A DNA stretch of 64,000 nucleotides from Nematostella vectensis (lineage: Eukaryota > Cnidaria > Anthozoa > Actiniaria > Edwardsiidae), in contig NC_064047.1 of the NCBI RefSeq assembly GCF_932526225.1, positions 11,080,494 to 11,144,493 of the forward strand, read 5' to 3'. The notes below the pieces were generated by a model, which was not told the origin of the DNA, searched no databases, and saw only the letters and a program-made list of their open reading frames with translations. Positions 43,983-57,000 of this stretch are shown here, piece by piece (position 1 is the stretch's first letter; each line of letters begins with the position of its first letter). The position numbers were made by a program, and so were the translations under genes.

Positions 43983-46314
43983 AGGAGAATTTGTCCGGTC
44001 GCTTAGTGTTTCAATCTATACATAGCGGACAAAAGCACCAAACTTGGAACAAAGATAGCCAAGAGGATGCTAATTAATATTGAGACCGGTGCCCACCGGT
44101 AACACTTGAGGATTTCGTGTAATAACGGAATAAAAATTAGAAAAAAGCGTCCATCACGGGCTTCCTGTGGTGAAATTTAAAAGACCTTGTATTTCCAAAA
44201 CTAAGGCGAAATATCTGATTGTTTTATTCTAGTAGGGGAAATATAACGCTATTTGTTAATATTTCAAGATAAAACTGTCGTCAGCTGCATTAAAACGCTT
44301 TATCTAAGAGAAAATGTTTTCAAGGCTAGACCCAATCCCCCTCACGGTTATCCAGGTTGGCGGCTTATATTGGCATAGAATACGCTGTAAGTACCTCATA
44401 AAATCGCGTATTTTAGGTGAAAAAAAGCTCATACTCCATGTATCAAGGACTTACAATTTCAATAACCTACTAAGTATGAACTTTTGTCTTGAATTTTTAA
44501 ATTCAAGACAAAATACATTTAAAAATGTATTTCTTCCAAATCTGCGATTCTCGCAATTATCGGGTATTTTGACGTTGGCTAAAAAGAGGTAGAGCTGGAT
44601 TTAATAGGGGGCTTTGTAAATGTAAGTCAACTAGACACCACAGAACAACGAGATGCTTTAGACATGCCTTCTCAATCAAAGTAATTAGTTTGTGAATCTT
44701 TTTTTGAGAATATTAAAGGATTTAGATGTTCTGCAGAAGAAACACCTGTAGAAACTCTTTGTCGCAAATAGCGCAAAATGGCACAAGAATTGTCACAAAT
44801 TTGCGGTATTAATGCTCGAAAGCCTTTAAGAACGAAAAAAAGGTGACTAGAAGAGGAACTGCGAAAAAAACAGTGCTTATTTCTCCCTACGTGTGCATTA
44901 TAGTGACGAGGTTGAACGTATCGCATGCTTTTAACAGGATAGCAACCAACCTCCAACGAATCGCCGCAGCAATAGAGGACTATGTTATTAACTTAAAGAT
45001 GTCCTAATGATGACCTCAGGGATGTAAAAAGCCGTGGAGCATAAGTAAAGGAAAGGTCTCCAGAAAGCGAGAGAGGATGATAGAAAAAAGTGTACTACAC
45101 AGCTCTGAGAGCTTTTGTCAGGCTTATAGAATATAATATATTATCAGAATATATAAGTGGAAGCTGTTGAAAATGGAACGTACCTTTGTTGTGATGTCCA
45201 AGCTCCACAATGCGCATGAGACAAGCTTGGGAGATTTCGGGAATGAGAAATCCTTTAACCGATTTTTACTAGTTTTAAAGGGTTTTTCTAAGGCGCACGA
45301 TCAGTGATCGGCGGACCGTTATTGTAATAAAGGGAAAAAAGTCATTCTGAAAAAACTGAAAGAGACTTTTCAGAATGATGCGCGTACGCTAGCTTGTGTG
45401 CAGGGTCCGCTGGGATTTTTCTTCCTAACAGAAGATTTTTCCTTCGACGGTGCTATAAACAAGTGTACAAAAACTCCAGTGTCAACGGTACTAGCGTCAA
45501 ACCTGACGTAAGCCAGAATTATTCTATGTATGTTATAAACGGTCAGATGGTTTTGAGCGCCATATCCGTAAACGCCAGCCACCACTGCCGATCTATATAC
45601 TGGCCGCTTTGGCCCGTAATTAGAGCGAGGCTCTCGCCTCGGTAAGAATTGTGATAATTTGATTTAAAAAATAACATAGGGCCGTAATGGAAAGATAAAC
45701 AAATGATCCGAGTTGTCATGGTATATTTTATCAACGCACAACAGGCTATGAAAAATCTCCCTCACCGGTAGCTGACTTTTTCCTGGTGACGGGCCTATTA
45801 ATTACAGCCGCACTAGTTGAATCAAAGCTCTGTAACCCTTAATATAATGCTTAGACAGCTAGCACCACCTGTTGTGCGTATTTGATGGACGGAAATCAGT
45901 CATATTATTATTGTATTTGTATGTTAGCAAGAGCGATGTAAGAAAAGGCCGCGCGCAGCCTGGGTTCCAGTAGATTTCCTTCTTCTTCAAATGTAGCTTT
46001 TTATAGCTATTTATACGTTATTTTGTTCGGAATTACATAGAGTACAGCTTAAATGATAGAAATCGTTTTCAAATATGTGCATTTTTATCTTTTTTGCCTC
46101 ATGAAAAGGTATGAAAATCTCACCACAGGGTACCCGCAACACAGATTTCTAAAAAAAGAATTGCTCTTTATCTATGGGTCCGCAAATGGTACCGGTGGGC
46201 ACTGGTCTCAATATTAATTACCATCTCATAGGCTATAATTATACCAAGTTTGGTGCTTTTGTCCGCTGTGTATAGATTGAGCTCTTTTTGTGCGCTAAGC
46301 GACCCGACTAAATA
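43983..46314. mobile_element. 2.3-kb region bounded by inverted repeats
   Basis: The left arm (43983-44104: GGTCGCTTAG, CAATCTATACATAGCGGACA, AAAGCACCAAACTTGG, ATTGAGACCGGTGCCCACCG) is the reverse complement of the right arm (46185-46314: CGGTGGGCACTGGTCTCAAT, CCAAGTTTGGTGCTTTTGTC, CTAAGCGACC). The arms are about 120 bp. The interior has no recognisable transposase; open frames of 83-94 residues at 44314, 44672 and 45394 match nothing I know. An inner hairpin lies at 45342-45384 (TCATTCTGAAAA / TTTTCAGAATGA). Likely a non-autonomous or decayed DNA transposon, or two inverted solo elements. Confidence 0.65.
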
Positions 46315-48299
46315 GAGGAGACTGGATTGTAAAGGGGAGTAGTAAGGCATGGAGTTTAGAGAGCAAAAGAAAAAGAAAACGAGAAACCACTGACCTTGTA
46401 AAACCCGACCTGGCGGATTTATACCCTTCTTGGTCTGGTGGATTGTTGCCCGGATACCTGCTGAGTTTTCAGACTCCTGTTTTAAGAGCTTTCCTTTACC
46501 TGAGTTTTCATAGTTTCCCTGGTAAAATGTAAAATTTTACTGTGGCCTGGTGTAAATACATTGTTACCGACCTAGTGAAAAATTTGCCAACCTTGTAAGC
46601 TTTTTATGGGAAACCTGCCGGGAAATTACCACTCGTCAGGTCTGATAGAGGGGTGTAAAATGATAGTAACGAGTGTGCGGCGCTAGTGGACTGGGGTTCT
46701 CTAATGATAAAGCCACTCTATCGTGAATAAACTGATGCGTTTAGAACAAACGGATGCGGTTTTAAAGAGATAATTGTACTTGAACGCCGTCATTTTACGC
46801 GCCGTAGCAAGAGACACAGAGCACTCAAACCGGAAAAAAATTTGAAGCATACCTCTTCAAATACCGGAAGTTTATGCACAACCATAAAGAGCAGGATATG
46901 ATAATCGGAAAAAGAGCATTTAGCATTTGAAGTTGGTACGATTTACCGGCAATCTGTCATTCCTAGCGCGCAGATGTGTTGTAGCCCCCGCGGTCTAAAG
47001 TGACAATTGCAATCATTTGTGACACAAACTTCTTGGTCTCTTGATAGCTCACTCTTGATGACCCACTCGAGCTGCTCACGACTCTCCGTCACGGGCTCGC
47101 TATAGATGCCAAATATAGGGGACTTCTGCGTTTCTTAAGGTACGTATCTTTTGTTTTAAAGTGTTGCCTAGATTGGTGCATTTGTGTGTGTGTTTTAGCT
47201 GCATACGTGTATGAATAACGATCAAAGGAGCTATCTGTATTCTATCTGCTGGTCTGAAATAGATATTGTTATCACTGCTCGGCGCTCGCGCCACCGATGG
47301 TTATCACATCTACGAAGCCACACTCTAAGCTTTTTCCTTTACCTTAGAATCGTCTAAGCAAGCATAGATGTTGTACAAACACTCCCTTCACTAAGTACAA
47401 TAATAACACAATTCATCAATTACTAGAAATAATAGGTATAAACGGCAATTGTTTTTCGTTAGATCATCGCTAGAGATATGACACCTCGTCCCCGCTGACC
47501 CCATCTCTCATAAGTTTATCAAGTGAATTAGGAGCGAATAGGTTTTTTCAGAGAGTCATTAACGAGTCGCCATTACAAACCATAAAGTTAATCCAACCTC
47601 CAAGCTTCTCATCATTTAAATATTTTCACGATCATCTTTGAGAATTATTCGCAATAATCACTTTATTAGCTGGTGTCTCTGTTATGTGTTGAGAGGAGGG
47701 GATGAGGGTCAAAAAGCTAGAATTCCGAGTTGTTCTATTTCAACACAGCAAGTGGAAAACAAGGTTTGGGGGGGGGGGGGATTGGTGACTGTCTGCGCTT
47801 CCCCTGATGGATTTCTGGTGCAGTTATTGCTTCATCCAGCCCTTTTGCGTTTACTTTCTATCTCTCTACATCCTTGTATAGGCTGTCTAGACCCGCAATC
47901 CGGTATCCAATCAGGTTACGACGGCTGGAAAAAATTATTATCACCTTAATATCTTTTTTCCTTTTCATGCATGAAACCCAAAAAAGAATCTCGGAAATCT
48001 CGGGTTGATAACTCTGCTACGCGCCGTCCCGTGGACTTGCGGGATAAAATTGGAGGATAGAAAGCCCCTCTCCTCCCTAATTGGCTGACAGCACTCCATG
48101 TCCTATTGCAGAGTAGACTTAGCTTTCCGCAAAGGTCATGATGTTCCATTACAGGAAAAAGCAATATAAAGGTAAAACGATCGAGCGGACGGACGGTTTC
48201 TCTACATGTATCAGTATGTATAACTTACATATATCTTGTTTAACAACGTGAAGGGAGTAAAACACCTCCTAAAACATAATAAAACAAGCTTTCAATGAT
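46315..48299. other. Intergenic, no gene seen
   Basis: No exon supported. A 12-G run lies near 47769. Several short open frames lack features. Confidence 0.4.
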
Positions 48300-48600
48300 G
48301 AAATGTCATGGAGGGTAGGCGAGGCGCTTATTCGAGGGAGGCGCTTATTTATATTGTACCCTTATTATTTATATTGTACTCTTATTATTTATATTGTACT
48401 CTTAGACGAGGCGCTTATTCGATGGAGGCGCTTATTTATATTCTACTCTTATTATTTATATATATACTCTTAAACGAGGCGCTTAATATATGGAGACGCT
48501 TATCTATATTTTTACTCTTAGACGAGGCGCTTATTCGATGGAGAAGATTATTCGATGGAATATATTTTTACTCTTAGTCGAGGCGCTTATTCAAGCAATC
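48300..48600 (+). repeat. Irregular array of GAGGCGCTTATT units
   Basis: GAGGCGCTTATTCGATGG and GAGGCGCTTATTTATATT recur about eight times, separated by TACTCTTATTATTTATAT-type spacers. It explains the two small overlapping open frames here. Confidence 0.85.
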
Positions 48601-49582
48601 AGGTTAAGTTCGTATCTTATGTTTATACTTTCTGTGTTAGATCATGCTGCTTCTTATACCGTGGTTACACTAGAGCTTCCAACCCAGGTTCTATAATTGG
48701 CTAACTGGGGTTGAAATTATATATGTGACTGACTCTGTTTATTTGATGCGTGATTCGTGTCGTGATATTGCCCGCGTATTCGCTTCATTTAGCTAGTTCT
48801 CATGGTTTAGCCAGTTCTTGTCCAAAAATAATCCGGTGTCTGGCTGTTGACCTCTGCACACGGAGTAATTAACGAAGGCAGATTTGGGATTAATTAGTGT
48901 TTATAATTCGCTTTCCTGGGGTGATTATAATATCCCGCGGTCTTCGCTGTTTAGAGATAAGACGCAACAAAGCCATCAGTGTTTTGGTATGCCTGTGTAT
49001 AATCCCATAATCATTCTATTCTTTAAATGCACGTTGGACACCAAGGCTCATTATGCAGTGCGAGCCTTCATAAATAAAAGCATTGCTTTATACTAAAGGG
49101 TCGACCATTTAGCCTTAGAGTGGGGGGGGGGCGAGCAGGATTCAGCTTCAAGGGGCTTTCTCTCGGATGCGTATTAGACTCGCATTTTCTTTTTTAATCG
49201 CCCTTAGTCGGTACAGCTCTTGTGGTGGAATTCGAGACTCATCTTTTAATTGCTTTGTAATGCGTAAATCTCGTAAACTTTTCATATAGGCACTAACTCT
49301 TTACAATTTTACGCAAACTCGGCTCGTGGTCGCCATTTTGCTTCCCCTGACTGATCGTTTGCGGTCGATCAAAATTAAAGCGTAACCCGCCGCATGGCTA
49401 AATCAACAAGCGAACCGCTCTAGACTGGCTCATACGGGAGACCAAGGGAGGGAAGCGTACGTGGGCGCTAGGGCGGCGCGGAAACGAGTCGAGAGGAGGT
49501 GTTTGTACTGGTGATGTCAGCAAGGTGTTGGATTGGTTGGTACCACGTGATGCGCGGGTGGGGCGGATACATGTGATGGGAC
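48601..49582. other. Intergenic, no gene seen
   Basis: No exon supported. A G-rich run near 49122-49131 after CCTTAGAGT may be a transposon end. Confidence 0.4.
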
Positions 49583-49809
49583 TAAAAGCGGCAATTGCAT
49601 GCACTAGTTAACTTCCGGAGGGCCGAAAGAAGCCTCAACCGATAAGAGACAAAATAATCTATTACAATCTGTGCTATTTAACAAGTCATCCGCTCTAAAT
49701 TGTCAGTCACATCCTCAAAGAAACTTTCAGAAGACACACTGTTTTCCGTTAAAAATCATCGGAATTGTTACGTAATGACAGGAAGTAAACTGGTGACATC
49801 GTCGCTTTC
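49583..49809. mobile_element. 254-bp MITE family, degraded copy
   Basis: Matches the 2685-2938 and 57546-57799 copies through AGCCTCAACCG, CATCCGCTCTAAATTGTCAG and GGAAGTAAACTGGTGACA. The left terminus is altered and about 30 bp around TTTTGAAATATTTTTCGCG are deleted. Confidence 0.8.
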
Positions 49810-51570
49810 GTTCTCCTGAAAGAGCTGTGAGCATGAAAACAAATTTCGAAAGGGATTATTAGAACAAGTTTTAATTCAATTGATTTATGGAATTGAGAGC
49901 CAAGAAATATCGTTCAAGCACAGCGACGCACAAATATTTCTAATGTATGGTAGATGCAAGAAAGAAAAAGATTTTAAACATTATTTTAAACATTTTAAAA
50001 GAAAATAGAGAACATTGAACACGGCGAAAATAGTTTATAGAAACGTTTAAAAAAACGCTTGCATTTTATATATACATACATATATGTATGGCGAAGAGTT
50101 GCTTCAATTCTATATCATTGAGTTATAAAATATTCTAAAAGCAGTATTTTCAGAGGCCTTTGTTGTTTGGGCAGAAATGACTTTTGCCATCTTTTTGTGG
50201 GTTTGTGCCAATAGGGTTTACCCCCTCTAAAGAAGTCTAAACCACTTGAAGATGCCTTCAGGACGCTCTCTGTCACAAGACAGATGAGAATACTGGTCAA
50301 AGAAAAACATTAAATTTCAACAAAAACACAAGTGATTTTTCCACAATCAAATCTTCAGACCGATGAAAAAAAAAAGATCTAAAACTTTCATGATATTGCT
50401 CGGCGTTTCCTCGACTGCGAGAATTAGACGTACTCTCTGTTGGGGGTTTGTACGGATGACACCAGTTTCGTCTGTCTGTAGTGAAAGGAAAGATAACAGA
50501 CCGTCGGCCTCGGGCTAAAACTGACGCGACAAACGGTGCTCACGAAAACGAAGAGAAAGCAATCACTTGTTGCAATGAGGGTGATGTGTAGGACTCGCAC
50601 TGAAAGCACAAATTGTCAGCTTCTGACTCAAGCTTGCCCACTGAGAAGCTGTGTGATAGCAGGAATACTCCAGACATAACAAGGAATACATTAACTGAAA
50701 ATCAACAGAGAATTGGATGCAAATGTTAATAATGTAGTTTTTTTTCCAAATAAGAAATTGAAAATTACGTTACAGAAGTAAAGCCAAAAATTGATAAATA
50801 AATACATTTTATGGATAGATAAATAAATACAAAAACAAACAGCATATGGACCTGATTCGACAAAGTCAAAAAGAAAAGAAAACCAAAATATCAAATATGC
50901 GTTTGTCCGTGGAGCTAAAACCTAGGCCACTACCAAAAGGTTGAAGATTATTTCGGCAACGCCATCTAAACAGATACCAGAAGCGACCACACATTAATAG
51001 AAATGCAATAACCTGGTTCCTAGTTGTGTCTTAGTCGGCGTTACGCCACGCACAGCTCCATTTCTGAATTGAAAAAAACAGCGAGGTTTTTCAACGCTAG
51101 TGTTTCTTTGGCATTATGTGTTGCTATAGTGATGTCGTCATCATGTACAGCACGCTCTCTGAGACACAATAAACGCTAACAATGCTGAAATGTACCCGAC
51201 TCGTTAAAAAACCAGACACCTGCGGTTTTAAATATTTTGTAAACTCATGCGTTTAAACCGCTTTCTGACTTCCATCATATTCAAACGAAACTGGTATTTG
51301 GTGCTTTTTATTGGTCAGAGCCTTGAAGAGAGATGGCGTGATGGACAACTAAGAATCCAGGCTGGTACACACCCTTGGCGAACAAAAAGTGGGAAATTTC
51401 TTATTAAGGAATCTTTAAATACTATGCCTTTTTCATATGGTACCTATGACTGCGAACCCCCTCGGCCAATCCTGGGAACGCGCCTGGAATCCGCTTCAAG
51501 GATTTCGAATGACGAAAGCCGGCAGAATGCGATTTAGCTATCGGAAATCTTCGGCGAGAGCTCGCAGAAT
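49810..51570. other. Intergenic, no gene seen
   Basis: AT-rich. An open frame of 96 residues at 51247-51537 has no recognisable domain, and I do not call it a gene. Confidence 0.4.
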
Positions 51571-51738
51571 ACTGCAAACGGCAGTACTGCTACAATTTAT
51601 GCATAAACGATAACTGCAAACGGCAGTAATGCTTCAGCTTATGCATAAATGATAACTGCAAACGACAGTACTGCTACAATTTATGCATAAACGATAACTG
51701 CAAACGGCAGTAATGCTTCAACTTATGGATAAATGATA
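51571..51738 (+). repeat. 42-bp tandem repeat, four units
   Basis: Units start at 51571, 51613, 51655 and 51697, each ACTGCAAACGGCAGTACTGC or a variant followed by TTATGCATAAACGATA. Each unit contains the palindrome TTATGCATAA and an inverted CTGC/GCAG pair. Confidence 0.9.
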
Positions 51739-54084
51739 CAGCTTCGTTGCTTGCTAAAGAGAACACATTTCTATTGAAAGCCAGTATCAAACGAGTACTG
51801 GGGGATGGGGCGTGGCATAGATCAAAGATGGAACAAGTGATAACTTAAAAGACTCAAGACCTCCAATCTCGCAAAAAAAAAGTCTGAAAGATTAGAATTG
51901 ATTTTTGAAGAGCATGAGGATTTGGTAGGGGCAGGGGTAGGGGGAGTTTCTTTGTGGCGGATTCGTTGTTTTTCCGTGGATTTCCTTTTATAACTTGCAA
52001 TTTTGATGGTCTATTCACTTAGGCTGGAATCACGTCATATTTTTTCCAGCGTTTTCATGTCAGTTAATTTTGTTTATTTTATGTCAGTTAATTTTGTTTA
52101 TTTCTAATGATACTGTTGATTGCCTGAGGAATATGTAAAAATAAAAATTAAAAATTGCCTGAGAAAAATGTAAAATCGTGAAGATTCTTGAATATCGGAA
52201 AGACATTTTTTTGGCGGCCCAGGGGTGCTCGCGCCAATAGCTCACACCTAAAAATGCGCGGTTATCCAAGCATCCCGATATTTTCATGAGGAAATCGAGA
52301 GCACTTAGCATTTTTACGAAGGCAAACATAGGAGTATATTGAAGGGGGCCGAAGACTCTATCTCTAGATTTCCGTGATGTATTCACTTAACAATTTTTAA
52401 TTCACATCGCTCTAAGGTAAAATGCAAGGATTTTGCGCCGTTCTAGTGCGAAATGGATGTTTTATTTGTTTCCTTTCGCGTTAATAATAAGCTTTTGAAA
52501 CAATTTTAGTGTTTATAAATTACCGTAAGAAAAAACCGGCCTAGTAATCACTCCAATCGAAGATGTGAAAAAAAGATTATGCAAGTCAAGCAAGATTTGG
52601 ATCTCGATAATTATTTTGAATCAAAATCTCGAAAGATTATAAGATTCTCATGTTTTAAAAACTCAACGGTTCAAAATGTAATTAATTAGGATATGTTACA
52701 CCAAACATCTACTATGTTTTTTCCGCAAAAACGCCCAAATTATGGTCAATTCTCGGGAAGTCTATGAATAGAAGCCACAAAAGCCGCCGCAATGAAGACA
52801 TGACAGAAATGGCAATATTGTCTGTGTATCTTTGACTAAATGATGTCGTTAACTAGATAGAAGTACAGTTCAGACAGTCCAATTTAGCTCGCTTCATTTG
52901 AACTTCAAGTTTACCATTATTACCGATTGCTATTTGGGTCAGGTTACCAAGAAACACTTAATCTTAAGAGGCGATAACACACTCAACTAAAGTCTGCAAT
53001 CCCGGTAATTATCCTTTCGTTCTTTTTGTCCTTAAAAGCGCCTTTTATAATGTGAATAGCATACTCTCAAAGCCCTTTGTGAAGCGCTAGTATAGACGAT
53101 GTCTTGTGCTTACGTCTACGGAGAACTCCCAGCTTTAAGTGCATAAGTCGCAATTATTCGCAAGTCCTCAAACTTGATCTTAATATTCTAAACAGCACTC
53201 CGAACAGCTGATAGGAAACTCATCGAAACGTAAACAAACGTGGTGCGTCCATTAAACGATTATAAGCTACCATATCGCAGTGAAAACTAACCGTATTGTT
53301 TTCACCAATTCGCAGCGCGTAGAACTCAAGGTAATTGAACTCGCCGCGTTAACACGTCTTGAATAGTTAGTGATTGGGCGCTGCGAAGACTCCAACAATC
53401 CATTCACCGGGACTTAAGGCTGCATTAACACAAACCGTTTAATCAATTCCCCCGCAGAGATCACTTCACCGCCATCATTTATAAAGAGTTGAAAGCGTTT
53501 TTATTGTAAACATATCTTTCAACCATTCCATATCTCAAACTTTCAGTTTTATCTATCAATCTCGCGCGTTTTTGCCTTGAAACTCCAAAGTATTTATTTT
53601 TCGAAAATAAACGGAATTATATGACACAAACAGTCTCAATCAATTGTATAGCAAAATTCTGCCCGCAGCGTTTTAGATTCCTACAATTGAGACACATTTC
53701 CAGATACATACAATCAAGAAGAGAAGTTTTTGAATAAAACTAAGTCTCGAGTACATCCGTGTTTGTATTTCTTTTCAGTGTGTTTTTGTGCTAGTTGGCT
53801 CAGGCGCAATTGCGCGCTTTGTGTCTCCCTCGCGCGCATCATTGTGTAGTGCTATATCCGCGCAGGTGGTTGTGGTTGGAATATTACAACATAAACCACA
53901 GGCCAAGTTCTAGCGCTCGTTCCATGTAATTCCGCCTAGTTAGTAACAAATCAACCAAGCTGCTTAACACTTACCTATGAATTGCTAACTTGGTTTTTAT
54001 AGGAGATTGGATTTCGCAATGTAAATAGAGAAAAGGGGCGACTTGGCTAATGTCAGAGAGGGACGCGTGTATGTGAGACTTATC
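51739..54084. other. Upstream region of the SUEL receptor gene
   Basis: About 2.3 kb with no exon seen. The promoter and 5' UTR of the next gene should lie toward its right end. A two-codon upstream ORF (ATGTGA) precedes the start codon by 14 bases. Confidence 0.4.
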
Positions 54085-57000
54085 ATGGCTCCCATTCAAG
54101 AATCGGTAAGTTTACATCCTGCGATCTATTACAGTATACTTCACAGCTATTTTACAATTTAACCTTACTTATACTGTTGAACTTTTATGCTGATCTTTTT
54201 TGTTGTGTTATTATTTTCAGGTGAATGTCTTGTTCGCCGGTTTTGTTTTTCTGCTCTCAGCGAAAGCGGCATGTAAGTACGATTTCCCATTTTTCCATAT
54301 CCCAAAATTTTGAAAAAATAAGCCATAATTCAGCAAGGTTAATGTTCCTTTTTAAGGGAGGTTTAATATCAGTGTTTTGGTATTCATTACAGTTTTTGAA
54401 ATAAAATCTCAAAATCATAATGGTCTACATAGCACAGATATGACTACAGAAATATAATACGGTAAATTTTTGATAATTTCTTGTGAATGCTAGGACATAT
54501 TTCTACAATAGAAGGATACTCCAGTGTTTTTAACGGAGAAATGGCTTGTTTTCTCCCCGCTGTAATTTACTGCTTTCAAAGTACTGACAAAAAAGTCCTT
54601 TTCACAAGTACTAGGATTTAATAATTTAAGATGTGGGGTCGAATTTACTATCTATGAATATTCCACAAAACCATCTGTCTGTATGGTAAATTTTCTTCTC
54701 GGCCTGTTTTCAGTTTAAAAGAATGTGGATATAATTGTTGATAGAAAACACTACCGAGCTCATTAAGTTCTAAATTCGAAGATAGATATACCGCTGTGAA
54801 TAACTGTACACATCTCGCTCTCAGCAAATCGGAATAAGTGCTACCAGTTCATGAGTACACAAGCGAAGACTCCCATATTTCATACGCTGCTTGTTAGTTT
54901 TTCGCACGTCGGAAATTCCCATTATAATTCCCCAAGCTGTTTCTAATGAATTTTTGTCCCTTTCTTCAATGTTTCCCTAAAAGTTTAATTATACCCAAAA
55001 TTCGTTATTTTCAAGCTCTTAAATTGTGCTTTCTAATAAGAAGAAACAACTACGGTGATGTTTAATCCAAACAATTTTCGTATTTTAGGCGAGTAGATAT
55101 TTGCAGACTCAAAAGATGCCGCCTTTCGAGGAGTTATTTTTCTAATCTATTGCATTCAGTCCAGTTACTTACCTTCAAAGCAAATCAAAGCAAATGGTCT
55201 TACTCTATTTTCAAAACAAATACCACCGTTATCAGCTTTATCTACTCGGCCTAGCAAAGCTAAGCGGATTTTTGTGTGTGCATTGGAATTATATATTTCC
55301 AACTAAGGCAAAGATAATGAAATCTTCTAAAAGTCTTAGTGGAAATCCTTTAGGAATATAACAGGAAGAAAGTTCAGTGGGTTTCGTCATTATAAAGTGG
55401 GCAATACGATTTTTTTTAATCTTACGCTCGGGGAATTTTCCATCTGGGCTAATTTTGTCTCTCCTGGCACGAAGAACATTATTACAGCATAAAATAACTA
55501 AAAAATATAGGATCACTGCTTTATAAAAGAAAGTTTATCCCCTCATCAAAATGTTTATATAGAAATTAGGAAAATATACGTTTATTCATTTGAAGTAGAC
55601 AATATCGGGAACGACGCACCCTATTTTCTCCATATTTGGTCAATCTTATGTGACTACAAAAAGGGGTAAATATATGTGTCAGAAGATATGTGCACCCGAG
55701 AATATTTTTCATTTTTTCACCATTTTTTGGCAATGCCACTACTATTAATTTTACATTTTGGGCCGAGCCAAGTAGAAACTTTTCGTTCCATTATTTCGAT
55801 TTTATTCTTATACTCAAACGAGAAAAAGATTCATTACACAGACAGTTAACTCTTCCACCACAAACCAGTAGACACCACAAATTCTAATAAGTTTCATTCG
55901 CTATGCAATTTGAAGAGCATTCCCTGCCCTCGACCGATAATAGCGATAAGAAGCGGTGAGAGATGTTAATCACTGATTCTACAAAGATCCATACAATCTA
56001 AAAACCAACAAAAAGTCGCAGGACATAACGACTCAGGTTTTCCATGTCAGGAAGCGTTGTTTTAGATTTACAGACGATAAGTTTTTTATGAAGTAGCAAC
56101 TATTTTATGTTTTACGTACTTTATTATTTAAAAGTGGAGGTGTTTCGCGCTACTGTTTTGCCATAAGTTGGCTTTGCGTGAAGATAAAAACTTAAACTTC
56201 GCGCGAAAATCGCGATAGCAGCGTTGCGCAAAGTTTCCCACCAAATAACGACTGAAAATGTAATGCTACCTCAAGTAACATTTGTTTCATTAAAAAAGGA
56301 AACATATCAAGCGAGTTTTTCGTTTATTTTCCCGTCGTTTTCTTTTCTTGTAAAACCTCAGCGCCGTTGTACACCATGTTGAGAGTTGCTGCAAGATAGT
56401 TCGCCACCATTTCCTTTCTTTTGTGGCGGACAGCCGAGCGAAGGGGGGGCCAAGGCTAGCCGATGTTTTCCCTCCAGCTGGTCACGTGCTGTTAGGACTT
56501 TTTTCCTCCCTCCGTCATCTCTCAATTGCCGCCATTTTAGATCATCATCACAAAAATGGGGGACAACGGTGATGTTTGCGCCGTTTGCTAGCATACGTGA
56601 CACTCTGCCGGTACCCGCTGGTCAGAGAAACGCGTAATGCGGGCGGGGGGTAAGATGCTACCCTCGCTGCGCATGCGTAATTTGGAGATTAACTAAGCTT
56701 AAAGGTAGCCCGTCGTTAGATTAGAGATTGCCAAACGATCGCCGCGCACGGAATAGAGAAGAAAAAGAGAAAGAAAAATCTTATCCATCTATATTTTTTT
56801 AGTAGATCTTGATCGAGAACGTGTTTTTTCCCAATTCATTCTTATAATTCCGCTTTGCGGGTTTGCTAGACCTACATATCCATATGTTGACGCCATTAAT
56901 GTATATTAACCTAATTTTTTATATGCTATATTTAGCCCCGTTTTCTCTATGCTCGTCTCTACAGCTTATCAATTATTACTAATGTTATCTCTGTCACGAT

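Noticed and set aside
51247-51537. 96-residue open frame on the plus strand
   Set aside because: No domain, no splice context, nothing similar known to me; within chance length for AT-rich DNA.
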